Shown one piece after another: positions 48,170-62,120 of a DNA stretch of 64,000 bases (its first letter is position 1; every line of letters begins with the position of its first letter). The DNA is from Metallyticus violacea (taxonomy: Eukaryota > Arthropoda > Insecta > Mantodea > Metallyticidae). Below the pieces are notes generated by a model, which had not been told where the DNA came from, did no database searches, and worked only from the letters and a program-made list of their open reading frames with translations. The stretch is from NCBI GenBank assembly GCA_030762175.1, contig JAUJEO010000019.1, positions 6,020,001-6,084,000 on the forward strand. Reading direction: 5' to 3'. A program made the translations under genes and the position numbers.

Positions 48170-50809
48170 GTTAGAATCACTTTTTTTCCGTTCTTATTTG
48201 AGATAACTTGTTCTCTTTCATTATACTAGTTTGATAGCCTTAGACAAGCATATTATGCGCAAATAATCTGGAAAAGAAAAAAAATTTTTTTCGAAGTTTG
48301 GAAACTTCCTTAGAATCACTTTTTTTCCGTTCTTATTTAAGATTACTGGTTCTCTTTCATTATACTAGTTTGATAGCCTCAGACAAGCATATTATGCGCA
48401 AAGAATCTCGAAAAGAAAAAAATTTTATTTCGAAGTTTGGAAACTTCGTTAGAATCACTTTTTTTCCGTTCTTATTTGAGATAACTGGTTCTCTTTCATT
48501 ATACTATTTTGATAGCCTCAGAAAAGCATATTATGCGCAAAGAATCTCTAAAGGAAAAAATTTTTTTTTCGAAGTTTGGAAACTTCGTTGGAATCACTTT
48601 TTTTCCGTTCTTATTTGAGATAACTGGTTCTCTTTCATTATACTAGTTTGATAGCCTCAGAAAAGCATAGGTATGCGCAAAGAATCTCGAAAAGAAAAAA
48701 ATTTTTTTTCGAAGTTTGGAAACTTCGTTAGAATCACTTTTTTTCCATTCTTATCTGAGATAACTGGTTCTCTTTCATTATACTAGTTTGATAGCCTCAG
48801 ACAAGCATATTATGCGCAAAGAATCTCGAAAAGAAAAAAATTTTTTTTCGAAGTTTGGAAACTTCGTTAGAATCACTTTTTTTCCATTCTTATTTGAGAT
48901 AACTTGTTCTCTTTCATTATACTTGTTTGATAGCCTTAGACAAGCATATTATGCGCAAAGAATCTCGAAAAGAAAAAAATTTTTTTTCGAAGTTTGGAAA
49001 CTTCGTTAGAATCACTTTTTTTCCTTTCTTATCTGAGATAACTGGTTCTCTTTCATTATACTAGTTTGATAGCCTCAGACATGCATATTATGCGCAAAGA
49101 ATCTCGAAAAGAAAAAAATTTTTTTTCGAAGTTTGGAAACTTCGTTAGAATCACTTTTTTTTCCGTTCTTATTTGAGATAACTTGTTCTCTTTCATTATA
49201 CTAGTTTGATAGCCTTAGACAAGCATATTATGCGCAAAGAATCTCGAAAAGAAAAAAATTTTTTTTCGAAGTTTGGAAACTTCGTTAGAATCACTTTTTT
49301 TCCGTTCTTATTTGAGATAACTGGTTCTCTTTCATTATACTAGTTTGATAGTCTCAGAAAAGCATATTATGCGCAAAGAATCTAGAAAAGAAAAAAATTT
49401 TTTTTCGAAGATTGGAAACCTCGTTAGAATCACTTTTTTTCCGTTCTTATTTGAGATAACTGGTTCTCTTTCATTATACTATTTTGATAGCCTCAGACAA
49501 GCATATTATGCGCAAAGAATCTCGAAAAGAAAAAAAATTTTTTTCGAAGTTTGGAAACTTCCTTAGAATCACTTTTTTTCCATTCTTATTTGAGATAACT
49601 TGTTCTCTTTCATTATACTTGTTTGATAGCCTTAGACAAGCATATTATGCGCAAAGAATCTCGAAAAGAAAAAAATTTTTTTTCGAAGTTTGGAAACTTC
49701 GTTAGAATCACTTTTTTTCCGTACTTATTTGAGATAACTGGTTCTCTTTCATTATATTAGTTTGATAGCCTCAGACAAGCATATTATGCGCAAAGAATCT
49801 CGAAAAGAAAAAAATTTTTTTTCGAAGTTTGGAAACTTCCTTAGAATCACTTTTTTTCCATTCTTATTTGAAATAACTTGTTCTCTTTCATTATACTTGT
49901 TTGATAGCCTTAGACAAGCATATTATGCACAAAGAATCTCGAAAATAAAAAAATTTTTTTTCGAAGTTTGGAAACTTCGTTATAATCACTTTTTTCCGTT
50001 CTTATTTAAGATTACTGGTTCTCTTTCATTATACTAGTTTGATAGCCTCAGACAAGCATATTATGCGCAAAGAATCTCGAAAAGAAAAAAATTTTTTTTC
50101 GAAGTTTGGAAACTCGTTAGAATCACTTTTTTTCGTTCTTATTTGAGATAACTTGTTCTCTTTCATTATACTAGTTTGATAGCCTTAGACAAGCATATTA
50201 TGCGCAAAGAATCTCGAAAAGAAAAAAATTTTTTTTCGAAGTTAGGAAACTTCCTTAGAATCACTTTTTTTCCGTTCTTATTTAAGATTACTGGTTCTCT
50301 TTCATTATACTAGTTTGATAGCCTCAGACAAGCATATTTTGCGCAAAGAATCTCGAAAAGATTAAAATTTTATTTCGAAGTTTGGAAACTTCGTTAGAAT
50401 CACTTTTTTTCCGTTCTTATTTGAGATAACTGGTTCTCTTTCATTATACTAGTTTGATAGCCTCAGACAAGCATATTATGCGCAAAGAATCTCGAAAAGA
50501 AAAAAATTTTTTTTCGAAGTTTGGAAACTTCCTTAGAATCACTTTTTTTCCATTCTTATTTGAGATAACTTGTTCTCTTTCATTATACTAGTTTGATAGC
50601 CTTAGACAAGAATATTATGCGCAAAGAATCTCGAAAAGAAAAAAAATTTTTTTCGAAGTTTGGAAACTTCGTTAGAATCACTTTTTTTCCGTTCTTATTT
50701 AAGATTACTGGTTCTCTTTCATTATACTAGTTTGATAGCCTCAGACAAGCATATTATGCGCAAAGAATCTCGAAAAGAAAAAAATTTTTTTTCGAAGTTT
50801 GGAAACTTT
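48170..50809 (+). repeat. 2640-bp tandem duplication, copy B (19 monomers)
   Basis: Second copy of 45530-48169 in direct orientation. It carries the same private variants at +2640 and the same cassette (marker at 48666). Agreement with the end of copy A extends to 50903, inside the next monomer. Confidence 0.92.
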
Positions 50810-53800
50810 GTTAGAATCACTTTTTTTCCGTTCTTATTTGAGATAACTTGTTCTCTTTCATTATACTAGTTTGATAGCCTTAGACAAGCATATTATGCGC
50901 AAAGAATCTCGAAAAGAAAAAAATTTTTTTTCGAAGTTTGGAAACTTCGTTAGAATCACTTTTTTTCCGTTCTTATTTAAGATTACTGGTTCTCTTTCAT
51001 TATACTAGTTTGATAGCCTCAGACAAGCATATTATGCGCAAAGAATCTCTAAAAGAAAAAATTTTTTTTTCGAAGTTTGGAAACTTCGTTGGAATCACTT
51101 TTTTTCCGTTCTTATTTGAGATAACTGGTTCTCTTTCATTATACTAGTTTGATAGCCTCAGAAAAGCATAGGTATGCGCAAAGAATCTCGAAAAGAAAAA
51201 AATTTTTTTTCGAAGTTTGGAAACTTCGTTAGAATCACTTTTTTTCCATTCTTATCTGAGATAACTGGTTCTCTTTCATTATACTAGTTTGATAGCCTCA
51301 GACAAGCATATTATGCGCAAAGAATCTCGAAAAGAAAAAATTTTTTTTTCGAAGTTTGGAAACTTCGTTAGAATCACTTTTTTTCCATTCTTATTTGAGA
51401 TAACTTGTTCTCTTTCATTATACTTGTTTGATAGCCTTAGACAAGCATATTATGCGCAAAGAATCTCGAAAAGAAAAAAATTTTTTTTCGAAGTTTGGAA
51501 ACTTCGTTAGAATCACTTTTTTTCCGTTCTTATCTGAGATAACTGGTTCTCTTTCATTATACTAGTTTGATAGCCTCAGACAAGCATATTATGCGCAAAG
51601 AATCTCGAAAAGAAAAAAATTTTTTTTCGAAGTTTGGAAACTTCGTTAGAATCACTTTTTTTCCGTTCTTATTTGAGATAACTTGTTCTCTTTCATTATA
51701 CTAGTTTGATAGCCTTAGACAAGCATATTATGCGCAAAGAATCTCGAAAAGAAAAAAAATTTTTTTCGAAGTTTGGAAACTTCGTTAGAATCACTTTTTT
51801 TCCGTTCTTATTTGAGATAACTGGTTCTCTTTCATTATACTAGTTTGATAGTCTCAGAAAAGCATATTATGCGCAAAGAATCTAGAAAAGAAAAAAATTT
51901 TTTTTCGAAGATTGGAAACCTCGTTAGAATCACTTTTTTTCCGTTCTTATTTGAGATAACTGGTTCTCTTTCATTATACTAGTTTGATAGCCTCAGACAA
52001 GCATATTATGCGCAAAGAAATTCGAAAAGAAAAAAATTTTTTTTCGAAGTTTGGAAACTTCCTTAGAATCACTTTTTTTCCATTCTTATTTGAGATAACT
52101 TGTTCTCTTTCATTATACTTGTTTGATAGCCTTAGACAAGCATATTATGCGCAAAGAATCTCGAAAAGAAAAAATTTTTTTTCGAAGTTTGGAAACTTCG
52201 TTAGAATCACTTTTTTTCCGTTCTTATTTGAGATAACTGGTTCTCTTTCATTATACTAGTTTGATAGCCTCAGACAAGCATATTATGCGCAAAGAATCTC
52301 GAAAAGAAAAAAATTTTTTTTCGAAGTTTGGAAATTTCCTTAGAATCACTTTTTTTCCATTCTTATTTGAGATAACTTGTTCTCTTTCATTATACTTGTT
52401 TGATAGCCTTAGACAAGCATATTATGCGCAAAGAATCTCGAAAAGAAAAAAATTTTTTTTCGAAGTTTGGAAACTTCGTTATAATCACTTTTTTTCCGTT
52501 CTTATTTAAGATTACTGGTTCTCTTTCATTATACTAGTTTGATAGCCTCAGACAAGCATATTATGCGCAAAGAATCTCGAAAAAAAAAAAATTTTTTTTC
52601 GAAGTTTGGAAACTTCGTTAGAATCACTTTTTTTCCGTTTTTATTTGAGATAACTTGTTCTCTTTCATTATACTAGTTTGATAGCCTTAGACAAGCATAT
52701 TATGCGCAAAGAATCTCGAAAAGAAAAAATTTTTTTTTCGAAGTTTGGAAACTTCGTTAGAATCACTTTTTTTCCATTCTTATTTGAGATAACTTGTTCT
52801 CTTTCATTATACTTGTTTGATAGCCTTAGACAAGCATATTATGCGCAAAGAATCTCGAAAAGAAAAAAATTTTTTTTCGAAGTTTGGAAACTTCGTTAGA
52901 ATCACTTTTTTTCCGTTCTTATCTGAGATAACTGGTTCTCTTTCATTATACTAGTTTGATAGCCTCAGACAAGCATATTATGCGCAAAGAATCTCGAAAA
53001 GAAAAAAATTTTTTTTCGAAGTTTGGAAACTTCGTTAGAATCACTTTTTTTCCGTTCTTATTTGAGATAACTTGTTCTCTTTCATTATACTAGTTTGATA
53101 GCCTTAGACAAGCATATTATGCGCAAAGAATCTCGAAAAGAAAAAAATTTTTTTTCGAAGTTTGGAAACTTCGTTAGAATCACTTTTTTTCCGTTCTTAT
53201 TTGAGATAACTGGTTCTCTTTCATTATACTAGTTTGATAGTCTCAGAAAAGCATATTATGCGCAAAGAATCTAGAAAAGAAAAAAATTTTTTTTCGAAGA
53301 TTGGAAACCTCGTTAGAATCACTTTTTTTCCGTTCTTATTTGAGATAACTGGTTCTCTTTCATTATACTAGTTTGATAGCCTCAGACAAGCATATTATGC
53401 GCAAAGAATCTCGAAAAGAAAAAAATTTTTTTTCGAAGTTTGGAAACTTCCTTAGAATCACTTTTTTTCCATTCTTATTTGAGATAACTTGTTCTCTTTC
53501 ATTATACTAGTTTGATAGCCTCAGACAAGCATATTATGCGCAAAGAATCTCGAAAAGAAAAAATTTTTTTTCGAAGTTTGGAAACTTCGTTAGAATCACT
53601 TTTTTTCCGTTCTTATTTGAGATAACTTGTTCTCTTTCATTATACTAGTTTGATAGCCTTAGACAAGCATATTATGCGCAAAGAATCTCGAAAAGAAAAA
53701 AATTTTTTTTCGAAGTTTGGAAACTTCGTTAGAATCACTTTTTTTCCGTTCTTATTTGAGATAACTGGTTCTCTTTCATTATACTAGTTTGATAGTCTCA

Positions 53801-56800
53801 GAAAAGCATATTATGCGCAAAGAATCTAGAAAAGAAAAAAATTTTTTTTCGAAGATTGGAAACCTCGTTAGAATCACTTTTTTTCCGTTCTTATTTGAGA
53901 TAACTGGTTCTCTTTCATTATACTAGTTTGATAGCCTCAGACAAGCATATTATGCGCTAAGAATCTCGAAAAGAAAAAAATTTTTTTTCGAAGTTTGGAA
54001 ACTTCCTTAGAATCACTTTTTTTCCATTCTTATTTGAGATAACTTGTTCTCTTTCATTATACTTGTTTGATAGCCTTAGACAAGCATATTATGCGCAAAG
54101 AATCTCGAAAAGAAAAAATTTTTTTTCGAAGTTTGGAAACTTCGATAGAATCACTTTTTTTCCGTTCTTATTTGAGATAACTGGTTCTCTTTCATTATAC
54201 TAGTTTGATAGCCTCAGACAAGCATATTATGCGCAAAGAATCTCGAAAAGAAAAAAATTTTTTTTCGAAGTTTGGAAATTTCCTTAGAATCACTTTTTTT
54301 CCATTCTTATTTGAGATAACTTGTTCTCTTTCATTATACTTGTTTGATAGCCTTAGACAAGCATATTATGCGCAAAGAATCTCGAAAAGAAAAAAATTTT
54401 TTTTCGAAGTTTGGAAACTTCGTTATAATCACTTTTTTTCCGTTCTTATTTAAGATTACTGGTTCTCTTTCATTATACTAGTTTGATAGCCTCAGACAAG
54501 CATATTATGCGCAAAGAATCTCGAAAAGAAAAAAATTTTTTTTCGAAGTTTGGAAACTTCGTTAGAATCACTTTTTTTCCGTTTTTATTTGAGATAACTT
54601 GTTCTCTTTCATTATACTAGTTTGATAGCCTTAGACAAGCATATTATGCGCAAATATTCTGGAAAAGAAAAAAATTTTTTTTCGAAGTTTGGAAACTTCG
54701 TTAGAATCACTTTTTTTCCGATCTTATTTGAGATAACTGGTTCTCTTTCATTATACTAGTTTGATAGCCTCAGAAAAGCATATTATGCGCAAAGAATCTA
54801 GAAAAGAAAAAATTTTTTTTTCGAAGATTGGAAACCTCGTTAGAATCACTTTTTTTCCGTTCTTATTTGAGATAACTGGTTCTCTTTCATTATACTAGTT
54901 TGATAGCCTCAGACAAGCATATTATGCGCAAATAATCTGGAAAAGAAAAAAATTATTTTTCGAAGTTTGGAAACTTCCTTAGTATCACTTTTTTTCCATT
55001 CTTATTTGAGATAACTTCTTCTCTTTCATTATTCTAGTTTGATAGCCTTAGACAAGCATATTATGCGCAAAGAATCTCGAAAAGAAAAAATTTTTTTTTA
55101 AGAAGTTTGGAAACTTCGTTAGAATCACTTTTTTTCCGTTCTTATTTAAGATAACTTGTTCTCTTTCATTATACTAGTTTGATAGCCTTAGACAAGCATA
55201 TTATGCGCAAAGAATCTCGAAAAGAAAAAAATTTTTTTTCGAAGTTTGGAAACTTCGTTATAATCACTTTTTTTCCGTTCTTATATAAGATTACTGGTTC
55301 TCTTTCATTATACTAGTTTGATAGCCTCAGACAAGCATATTATGCGCAAAGAATCTCGAAAAGAAAAAAAATTTTTTTCGAAGTTTGGAAACCTCGTTAG
55401 AATCACTTTTTTTCCGTTCTTATTTGAGATAACTTGTTCTCTTTCATTATACTAGTTTGATAGCCTGAGACAAGCATATTATGCGCAAAGAATCTCGAAA
55501 AGAAAAAAAATTTTTTTCGAAGTTTGGAAACTTCGTTAGAATCACTTTTTTTCCGTTCTTATTTGAGATAACTGGTTCTCTTTCATTATACTAGTTTGAT
55601 AGCCTCAGACAAGCATATTATGCGCAAAGAATGTCGAAAAGAAAAAAATTTTTTTTCGAAGTTTGGAAACTTCCTTAGAATCACTTTTTTTCCATTCTTA
55701 TTTGAGATAACTTGTTCTCTTTCATTATACTAGTTTGATAGTCTTAGACAAGCATATTATGCGCAAAGAATCTCGAAAAGAAAAAAATTTTTTTTCGAAG
55801 TTTGGAAACTTCGTTAGAATCACTTTTTTTCCATTCTTATTTGAGATAACTTGTTCTCTTTCATTATACTTGTTTGATAGCCTTAGACAAGCATATTATG
55901 CGCAAAGAATCTCGAAAAGAAAAAAATTTTTTTTCGAAGTTTGGAAACTTCGTTAGAATCACTTTTTTTCCTTTCTTATCTGAGATAACTGGTTCTCTTT
56001 CATTATACTAGTTTGATAGCCTCAGACAAGCATATTATGCGCAAAGAATCTCGAAAAGAAAAAAAATTTTTTTCGAAGTTTGGAAACTTCGTTAGAATCA
56101 CTTTTTTTCCGTTCTTATTTGAGATAACTGGTTCTCTTTCATTATACTAGTTTGATAGTCTCAGAAAAGCATATTATGCGCAAAGAATCTAGAAAAGAAA
56201 AAAATTTTTTTTCGAAGATTGGAAACCTCGTTAGAATCACTTTTTTTCCGTTCTTATTTGAGATAACTGGTTCTCTTTCATTATACTAGTTTGATAGCCT
56301 CAGACAAGCATATTATGCGCAAATAATCTGGAAAAGAAAAAAATTTTTTTTCGAAGTTTGGAAACTTCCTTAGAATCACTTTTTTTCCATTCTTATTTGA
56401 GATAACTTGTTCTCTTTCATTATACTAGTTTGATAGCCTTAGACACGCATATTATGCGCAAAGAATCTCGAAAAGAAAAAAATTTTTTTTCGAAGTTTGG
56501 AAACTTCGTTAGAATCACTTTTTTTCCGTTCTTATTTAAGATTACTGGTTCTCTTTCATTATACCAGTTTGATAGCATCAGACAAGCATATTATGCGCAA
56601 AGAATCTCGAAAAGAAAAAAATTTTTTTTCGAAGTTTGGAAACTTCGTTAGAATCACTTTTTTTCCGTTCTTATTTAAGATTACTGGTTCTCTTTCATTA
56701 TACTAGTTTGATAGCCTCAGACAAGCATATTATGCGCAAAGAATCTCGAAAAGAAAAAAATTTTATTTCGAAGTTTGGAAACTTCGTTAGAATCACTTAT

Positions 56801-57599
56801 TTTCCGTTCTTATTTGAGATAACTGGTTCTCTTTCATTATACTATTTTCATAGCCTCAGAAAAGCATATTATGCGCAAAGAATCTCTACAAGAAAAAATT
56901 TTTTTTTCGAAGTTTGGAAACTTCGTTAGAATCACTTTTTTTCCATTCTTATTTGAGATAACTTGTTCTCTTTCATTATACTAGTTTGATAGCCTTAGAC
57001 AAGCATATTATGCGCAAAGAATCTCGAAAAGAAAAAAATTTTTTTTCGAAGTTTGGAAACTTCGTTAGAATCACTTTTTTTCCGTTCTTATTTAAGATTA
57101 CTGGTTCTCTTTCATTATACTAGTTTGATAGCCTCAGACAAGCATATTATGCGCAAAGAATCTCGAAAAGAAAAAAATTTTTTTTCGAAGTTTGGAAACT
57201 TCGTTAGAATCACTTTTTTTCCGTTCTTATTTGAGATAACTTGTTCTCTTTCATTATACTAGTTTGATAGCCTTAGACAAGCATATTATGCGCAAAGAAT
57301 CTCGAAAAGAAAAAAAATTTTTTTCGAAGTTTGGAAACTTCGTTAGAATCACTTTTTTTCCGTTCTTATTTAAGATTACTGGTTCTCTTTCATTATACTA
57401 GTTTGATAGCCTCAGACAAGCATATTATGCGCAAAGAATCTCGAAAAGAAAAAAATTTTATTTCGAAGTTTGGAAACTTCGTTAGAATCACTTTTTTTCC
57501 GTTCTTATTTGAGATAACTGGTTCTCTTTCATTATACTAGTTTGATAGTCTTAGACAAGCATATTATGCGCAAAGAATCTCGAAAAGAAAAAAATTTTT
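50810..57599 (+). repeat. Satellite array right of the 2640-bp duplication
   Basis: About 6.8 kb of 139-bp monomers. It begins with a shortened cassette (marker at 51167, lacking the ATTTTATTTCG monomer), continues through plain and GATTGG monomers, an AAGAAG monomer near 55108 and a CCTGAGAC monomer near 55462, and ends with an ACACGCAT block at 56428-56931. Nothing other than satellite. Confidence 0.95.
56428..56931 (+). repeat. ACACGCAT block, copy 3
   Basis: Same linked variants as 28384-28887, plus GATAGCATCAGAC near 56572, which is shared with the copy at 59902 but not with those at 28384, 35370 and 63517. This groups copies 3 and 4 as closest relatives. Confidence 0.8.
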
Positions 57600-59340
57600 T
57601 TTCGAAGTTTGGAAACTTCGTTAGAATCACTTTTTTTCCGTTCTTATTTAAGATTACTGGTTCTCTTTCATTATACTAGTTTGATAGCCTCAGACAAGCA
57701 TATTATGCGCAAAGAATCTCGAAAAGAAAAAAATTTTTTTTCGAAGTTTGGAAACTTCGTTAGAATCACTTTTTTTCCGTTCTTATTTGAGATAACTTGT
57801 TCTCTTTCATTATACTAGTTTGATAGCCTCAGACAAGCATATTATGCGCAAAGAATCTCGAAAAGAAAAAAATTTTATTTCGAAGTTTGGAAACTTCGTT
57901 AGAATCACTTTTTTTCCGTTCTTATTTGAGATAACTGGTTCTCTTTCATTATACTATTTTGATAGCCTCAGAAAAGCATATTATGCGCAAAGAATCTCTA
58001 AAGGAAAAAATTTTTTTTTCGAAGTTTGGAAACTTCGTTGGAATCACTTTTTTTCCGTTCTTATTTGAGATAACTGGTTCTCTTTCATTATACTAGTTTG
58101 ATAGCCTCAGAAAAGCATAGGTATGCGCAAAGAATCTCGAAAAGAAAAAAATTTTTTTTCGAAGTTTGGAAACTTCGTTAGAATCACTTTTTTTCCATTC
58201 TTATCTGAGATAACTGGTTCTCTTTCATTATACTAGTTTGATAGCCTCAGACAAGCATATTATGCGCAAAGAATCTCGAAAAGAAAAAAATTTTTTTTCG
58301 AAGTTTGGAAACTTCGTTAGAATCACTTTTTTTCCATTCTTATTTGAGATAACTTGTTCTCTTTCATTATACTTGTTTGATAGCCTTAGACAAGCATATT
58401 ATGCGCAAAGAATCTCGAAAAGAAAAAAATTTTTTTTCGAAGTTTGGAAACTTCGTTAGAATCACTTTTTTTCCTTTCTTATCTGAGATAACTGGTTCTC
58501 TTTCATTATACTAGTTTGATAGCCTCAGACAAGCATATTATGCGCAAAGAATCTCGAAAAGAAAAAAATTTTTTTTCGAAGTTTGGAAACTTCGTTAGAA
58601 TCACTTTTTTTCCGTTCTTATTTGAGATAACTTGTTCTCTTTCATTATACTAGTTTGATAGCCTTAGACAAGCATATTATGCGCAAAGAATCTCGAAAAG
58701 AAAAAAATTTTTTTTCTAAGTTTGGAAACTTCGTTAGAATCACTTTTTTTCCGTTCTTATTTGAGATAACTGGTTCTCTTTCATTATACTAGTTTGATAG
58801 TCTCAGAAAAGCATATTATGCGCAAAGAATCTAGAAAATAAAAAATTTTTTTTCGAAGATTGGAAACCTCGTTAGAATCACTTTTTTTCCGTTCTTATTT
58901 GAGATAACTGGTTCTCTTTCATTATACTAGTTTGATAGCCTCAGACAAGCATATTATGCGCAAATAATCTGGAAAAGAAAAAAATTTTTTTCGAATTTTG
59001 GAAACTTCGTTAGAATCACTTTTTTTCCGTTCTTATTTAAGATTACTGGTTCTCTTTCATTATACTAGTTTGATAGCCTCAGACAAGCATATTATGCGCA
59101 AAGAATCTCGAAAAGAAAAAAATTTTATTTCGAAGTTTGGAAACTTCGTTAGAATCACTTTTTTTCCGTTCTTATTTGAGATAACTGGTTCTCTTTCATT
59201 ATACTAGTTTGATAGTCTTAGACAAGCATATTATGCGCAAAGAATCTCGAAAAGAAAAAAATTTTTTTTCGAAGTTTGGAAACTTCGTTAGAATCACTTT
59301 TTTTCCGTTCTTATTTAAGATTACTGGTTCTCTTTCATTA
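57600..59340 (+). repeat. Nested duplicated block X, copy 1
   Basis: About 1.7 kb of satellite matching 60380-62120 at an offset of 2779-2780 bp (20 monomers). Shared rare features are the CTTGTTC end followed by CCTCAGAC (instead of the usual CCTTAGAC) near 57823, TCTCTAAAGG near 58005, the TTCCTTTCTTATCTGAG monomer near 58470, TTTCTAAG near 58713, CGAATTTTGG near 58992 and GTCTTAGAC near 59214. Ends are approximate. Confidence 0.75.
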
Positions 59341-59901
59341 TACTAGTTTGATAGCCTTAGACAAGCATATTATGCGCAAAGAATCTCGAAAAGAAAAAAA
59401 TTTTTTTTCGAAGTTTGGAAACTTCGTTATAATCACTTTTTTTCCGTTCTTATTTAAGATTACTGGTTCTCTTTCATTATACTAGTTTGATAGCCTCAGA
59501 CAAGCATATTATGCGCAAAGAATCTCGAAAAGAAAAAAAATTTTTTTCGAAGTTTGGAAACCTCGTTAGAATCACTTTTTTTCCGTTCTTATTTGAGATA
59601 ACTTGTTCTCTTTCATTATACTAGTTTGATAGCCTGAGACAAGCATATTATGCGCAAAGAATCTCGAAAAGAAAAAAATTTTTTTTCGAAGTTTGGAAAC
59701 TTCGTTAGAATCACTTTTTTTCCGTTCTTATTTGAGATAACTGGTTCTCTTTCATTATACTAGTTTGATAGCCTCAGACAAGCATATTATGCGCAAATAA
59801 TCTGGAAAAGAAAAAAATTTTTTTTCGAAGTTTGGAAACTTCCTTAGAATCACTTTTTTTCCATTCTTATTTGAGATAACTTGTTCTCTTTCATTATACT
59901 A

Positions 59902-60405
59902 GTTTGATAGCCTTAGACACGCATATTATGCGCAAAGAATCTCGAAAAGAAAAAAATTTTTTTTCGAAGTTTGGAAACTTCGTTAGAATCACTTTTTTTC
60001 CGTTCTTATTTAAGATTACTGGTTCTCTTTCATTATACCAGTTTGATAGCATCAGACAAGCATATTATGCGCAAAGAATCTCGAAAAGAAAAAAATTTTT
60101 TTTCGAAGTTTGGAAACTTCGTTAGAATCACTTTTTTTCCGTTCTTATTTAAGATTACTGGTTCTCTTTCATTATACTAGTTTGATAGCCTCAGACAAGC
60201 ATATTATGCGCAAAGAATCTCGAAAAGAAAAAAATTTTATTTCGAAGTTTGGAAACTTCGTTAGAATCACTTATTTTCCGTTCTTATTTGAGATAACTGG
60301 TTCTCTTTCATTATACTATTTTCATAGCCTCAGAAAAGCATATTATGCGCAAAGAATCTCTACAAGAAAAAATTTTTTTTTCGAAGTTTGGAAACTTCGT
60401 TAGAA
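59902..60405 (+). repeat. ACACGCAT block, copy 4
   Basis: Offset of 3474 bp (25 monomers) from copy 3, with all the same linked variants including GATAGCATCAGAC. Confidence 0.8.
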
Positions 60406-62120
60406 TCACTTTTTTTCCGTTCTTATTTAAGATTACTGGTTCTCTTTCATTATACTAGTTTGATAGCCTCAGACAAGCATATTATGCGCAAAGAATCTCG
60501 AAAAGAAAAAAATTTTTTTTCGAAGTTTGGAAACTTCGTTAGAATCACTTTTTTTCCGTTCTTATTTGAGATAACTTGTTCTCTTTCATTATACTAGTTT
60601 GATAGCCTCAGACAAGCATATTATGCGCAAAGAATCTCGAAAAGAAAAAAATTTTATTTCGAAGTTTGGAAACTTCGTTAGAATCACTTTTTTTCCGTTC
60701 TTATTTGAGATAACTGGTTCTCTTTCATTATACTATTTTGATAGCCTCAGAAAAGCATATTATGCGCAAAGAATCTCTAAAGGAAAAAATTTTTTTTTCG
60801 AAGTTTGGAAACTTCGTTGGAATCACTTTTTTTCCGTTCTTATTTGAGATAACTGGTTCTCTTTCATTATACTAGTTTGATAGCCTCAGAAAAGCATAGG
60901 TATGCGCAAAGAATCTCGAAAAGAAAAAAATTTTTTTTCGAAGTTTGGAAACTTCGTTAGAATCACTTTTTTTCCATTCTTATCTGAGATAACTGGTTCT
61001 CTTTCATTATACTAGTTTGATAGCCTCAGACAAGCATATTATGCGCAAAGAATCTCGAAAAGAAAAAAATTTTTTTTCGAAGTTTGGAAACTTCGTTAGA
61101 ATCACTTTTTTTCCATTCTTATTTGAGATAACTTGTTCTCTTTCATTATACTTGTTTGATAGCCTTAGACAAGCATATTATGCGCAAAGAATCTCGAAAA
61201 GAAAAAAATTTTTTTTCGAAGTTTGGAAACTTCGTTAGAATCACTTTTTTTCCTTTCTTATCTGAGATAACTGGTTCTCTTTCATTATACTAGTTTGATA
61301 GCCTCAGACAAGCATATTATGCGCAAAGAATCTCGAAAAGAAAAAAATTTTTTTTCGAAGTTTGGAAACTTCGTTAGAATCACTTTTTTTCCGTTCTTAT
61401 TTGAGATAACTTGTTCTCTTTCATTATACTTGTTTGATAGCCTTAGACAAGCATATTATGCGCAAAGAATCTCGAAAAGAAAAAAATTTTTTTTCTAAGT
61501 TTGGAAACTTCGTTAGAATCACTTTTTTTCCGTTCTTATTTGAGATAACTGGTTCTCTTTCATTATACTAGTTTGATAGTCTCAGAAAAGCATATTATGC
61601 GCAAAGAATCTAGAAAAGAAAAAAATTTTTTTTCGAAGATTGGAAACCTCGTTAGAATCACTTTTTTTCCGTTCTTATTTGAGATAACTGGTTCTCTTTC
61701 ATTATACTAGTTTGATAGCCTCAGACAAGCATATTATGCGCAAATAATCTGGAAAAGAAAAAAATTTTTTTCGAATTTTGGAAACTTCGTTAGAATCACT
61801 TTTTTTCCGTTCTTATTTAAGATTACTGGTTCTCTTTCATTATACTAGTTTGATAGCCTCAGACAAGCATATTATGCGCAAAGAATCTCGAAAAGAAAAA
61901 AATTTTATTTCGAAGTTTGGAAACTTCGTTAGAATCACTTTTTTTCCGTTCTTATTTGAGATAACTGGTTCTCTTTCATTATACTAGTTTGATAGTCTTA
62001 GACAAGCATATTATGCGCAAAGAATCTCGAAAAGAAAAAAATTTTTTTTCGAAGTTTGGAAACTTCGTTAGAATCACTTTTTTTCCGTTCTTATTTAAGA
62101 TTACTGGTTCTCTTTCATTA
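60380..62120 (+). repeat. Nested duplicated block X, copy 2
   Basis: Matches copy 1 at +2779/2780, and its first 1.4 kb match copy 3 at +1668 (12 monomers). It has TTTCTAAG near 61495 as in copy 1, whereas copy 3 has TTTCGAAG there. It also has a private TACTTG near 61428. Confidence 0.75.
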
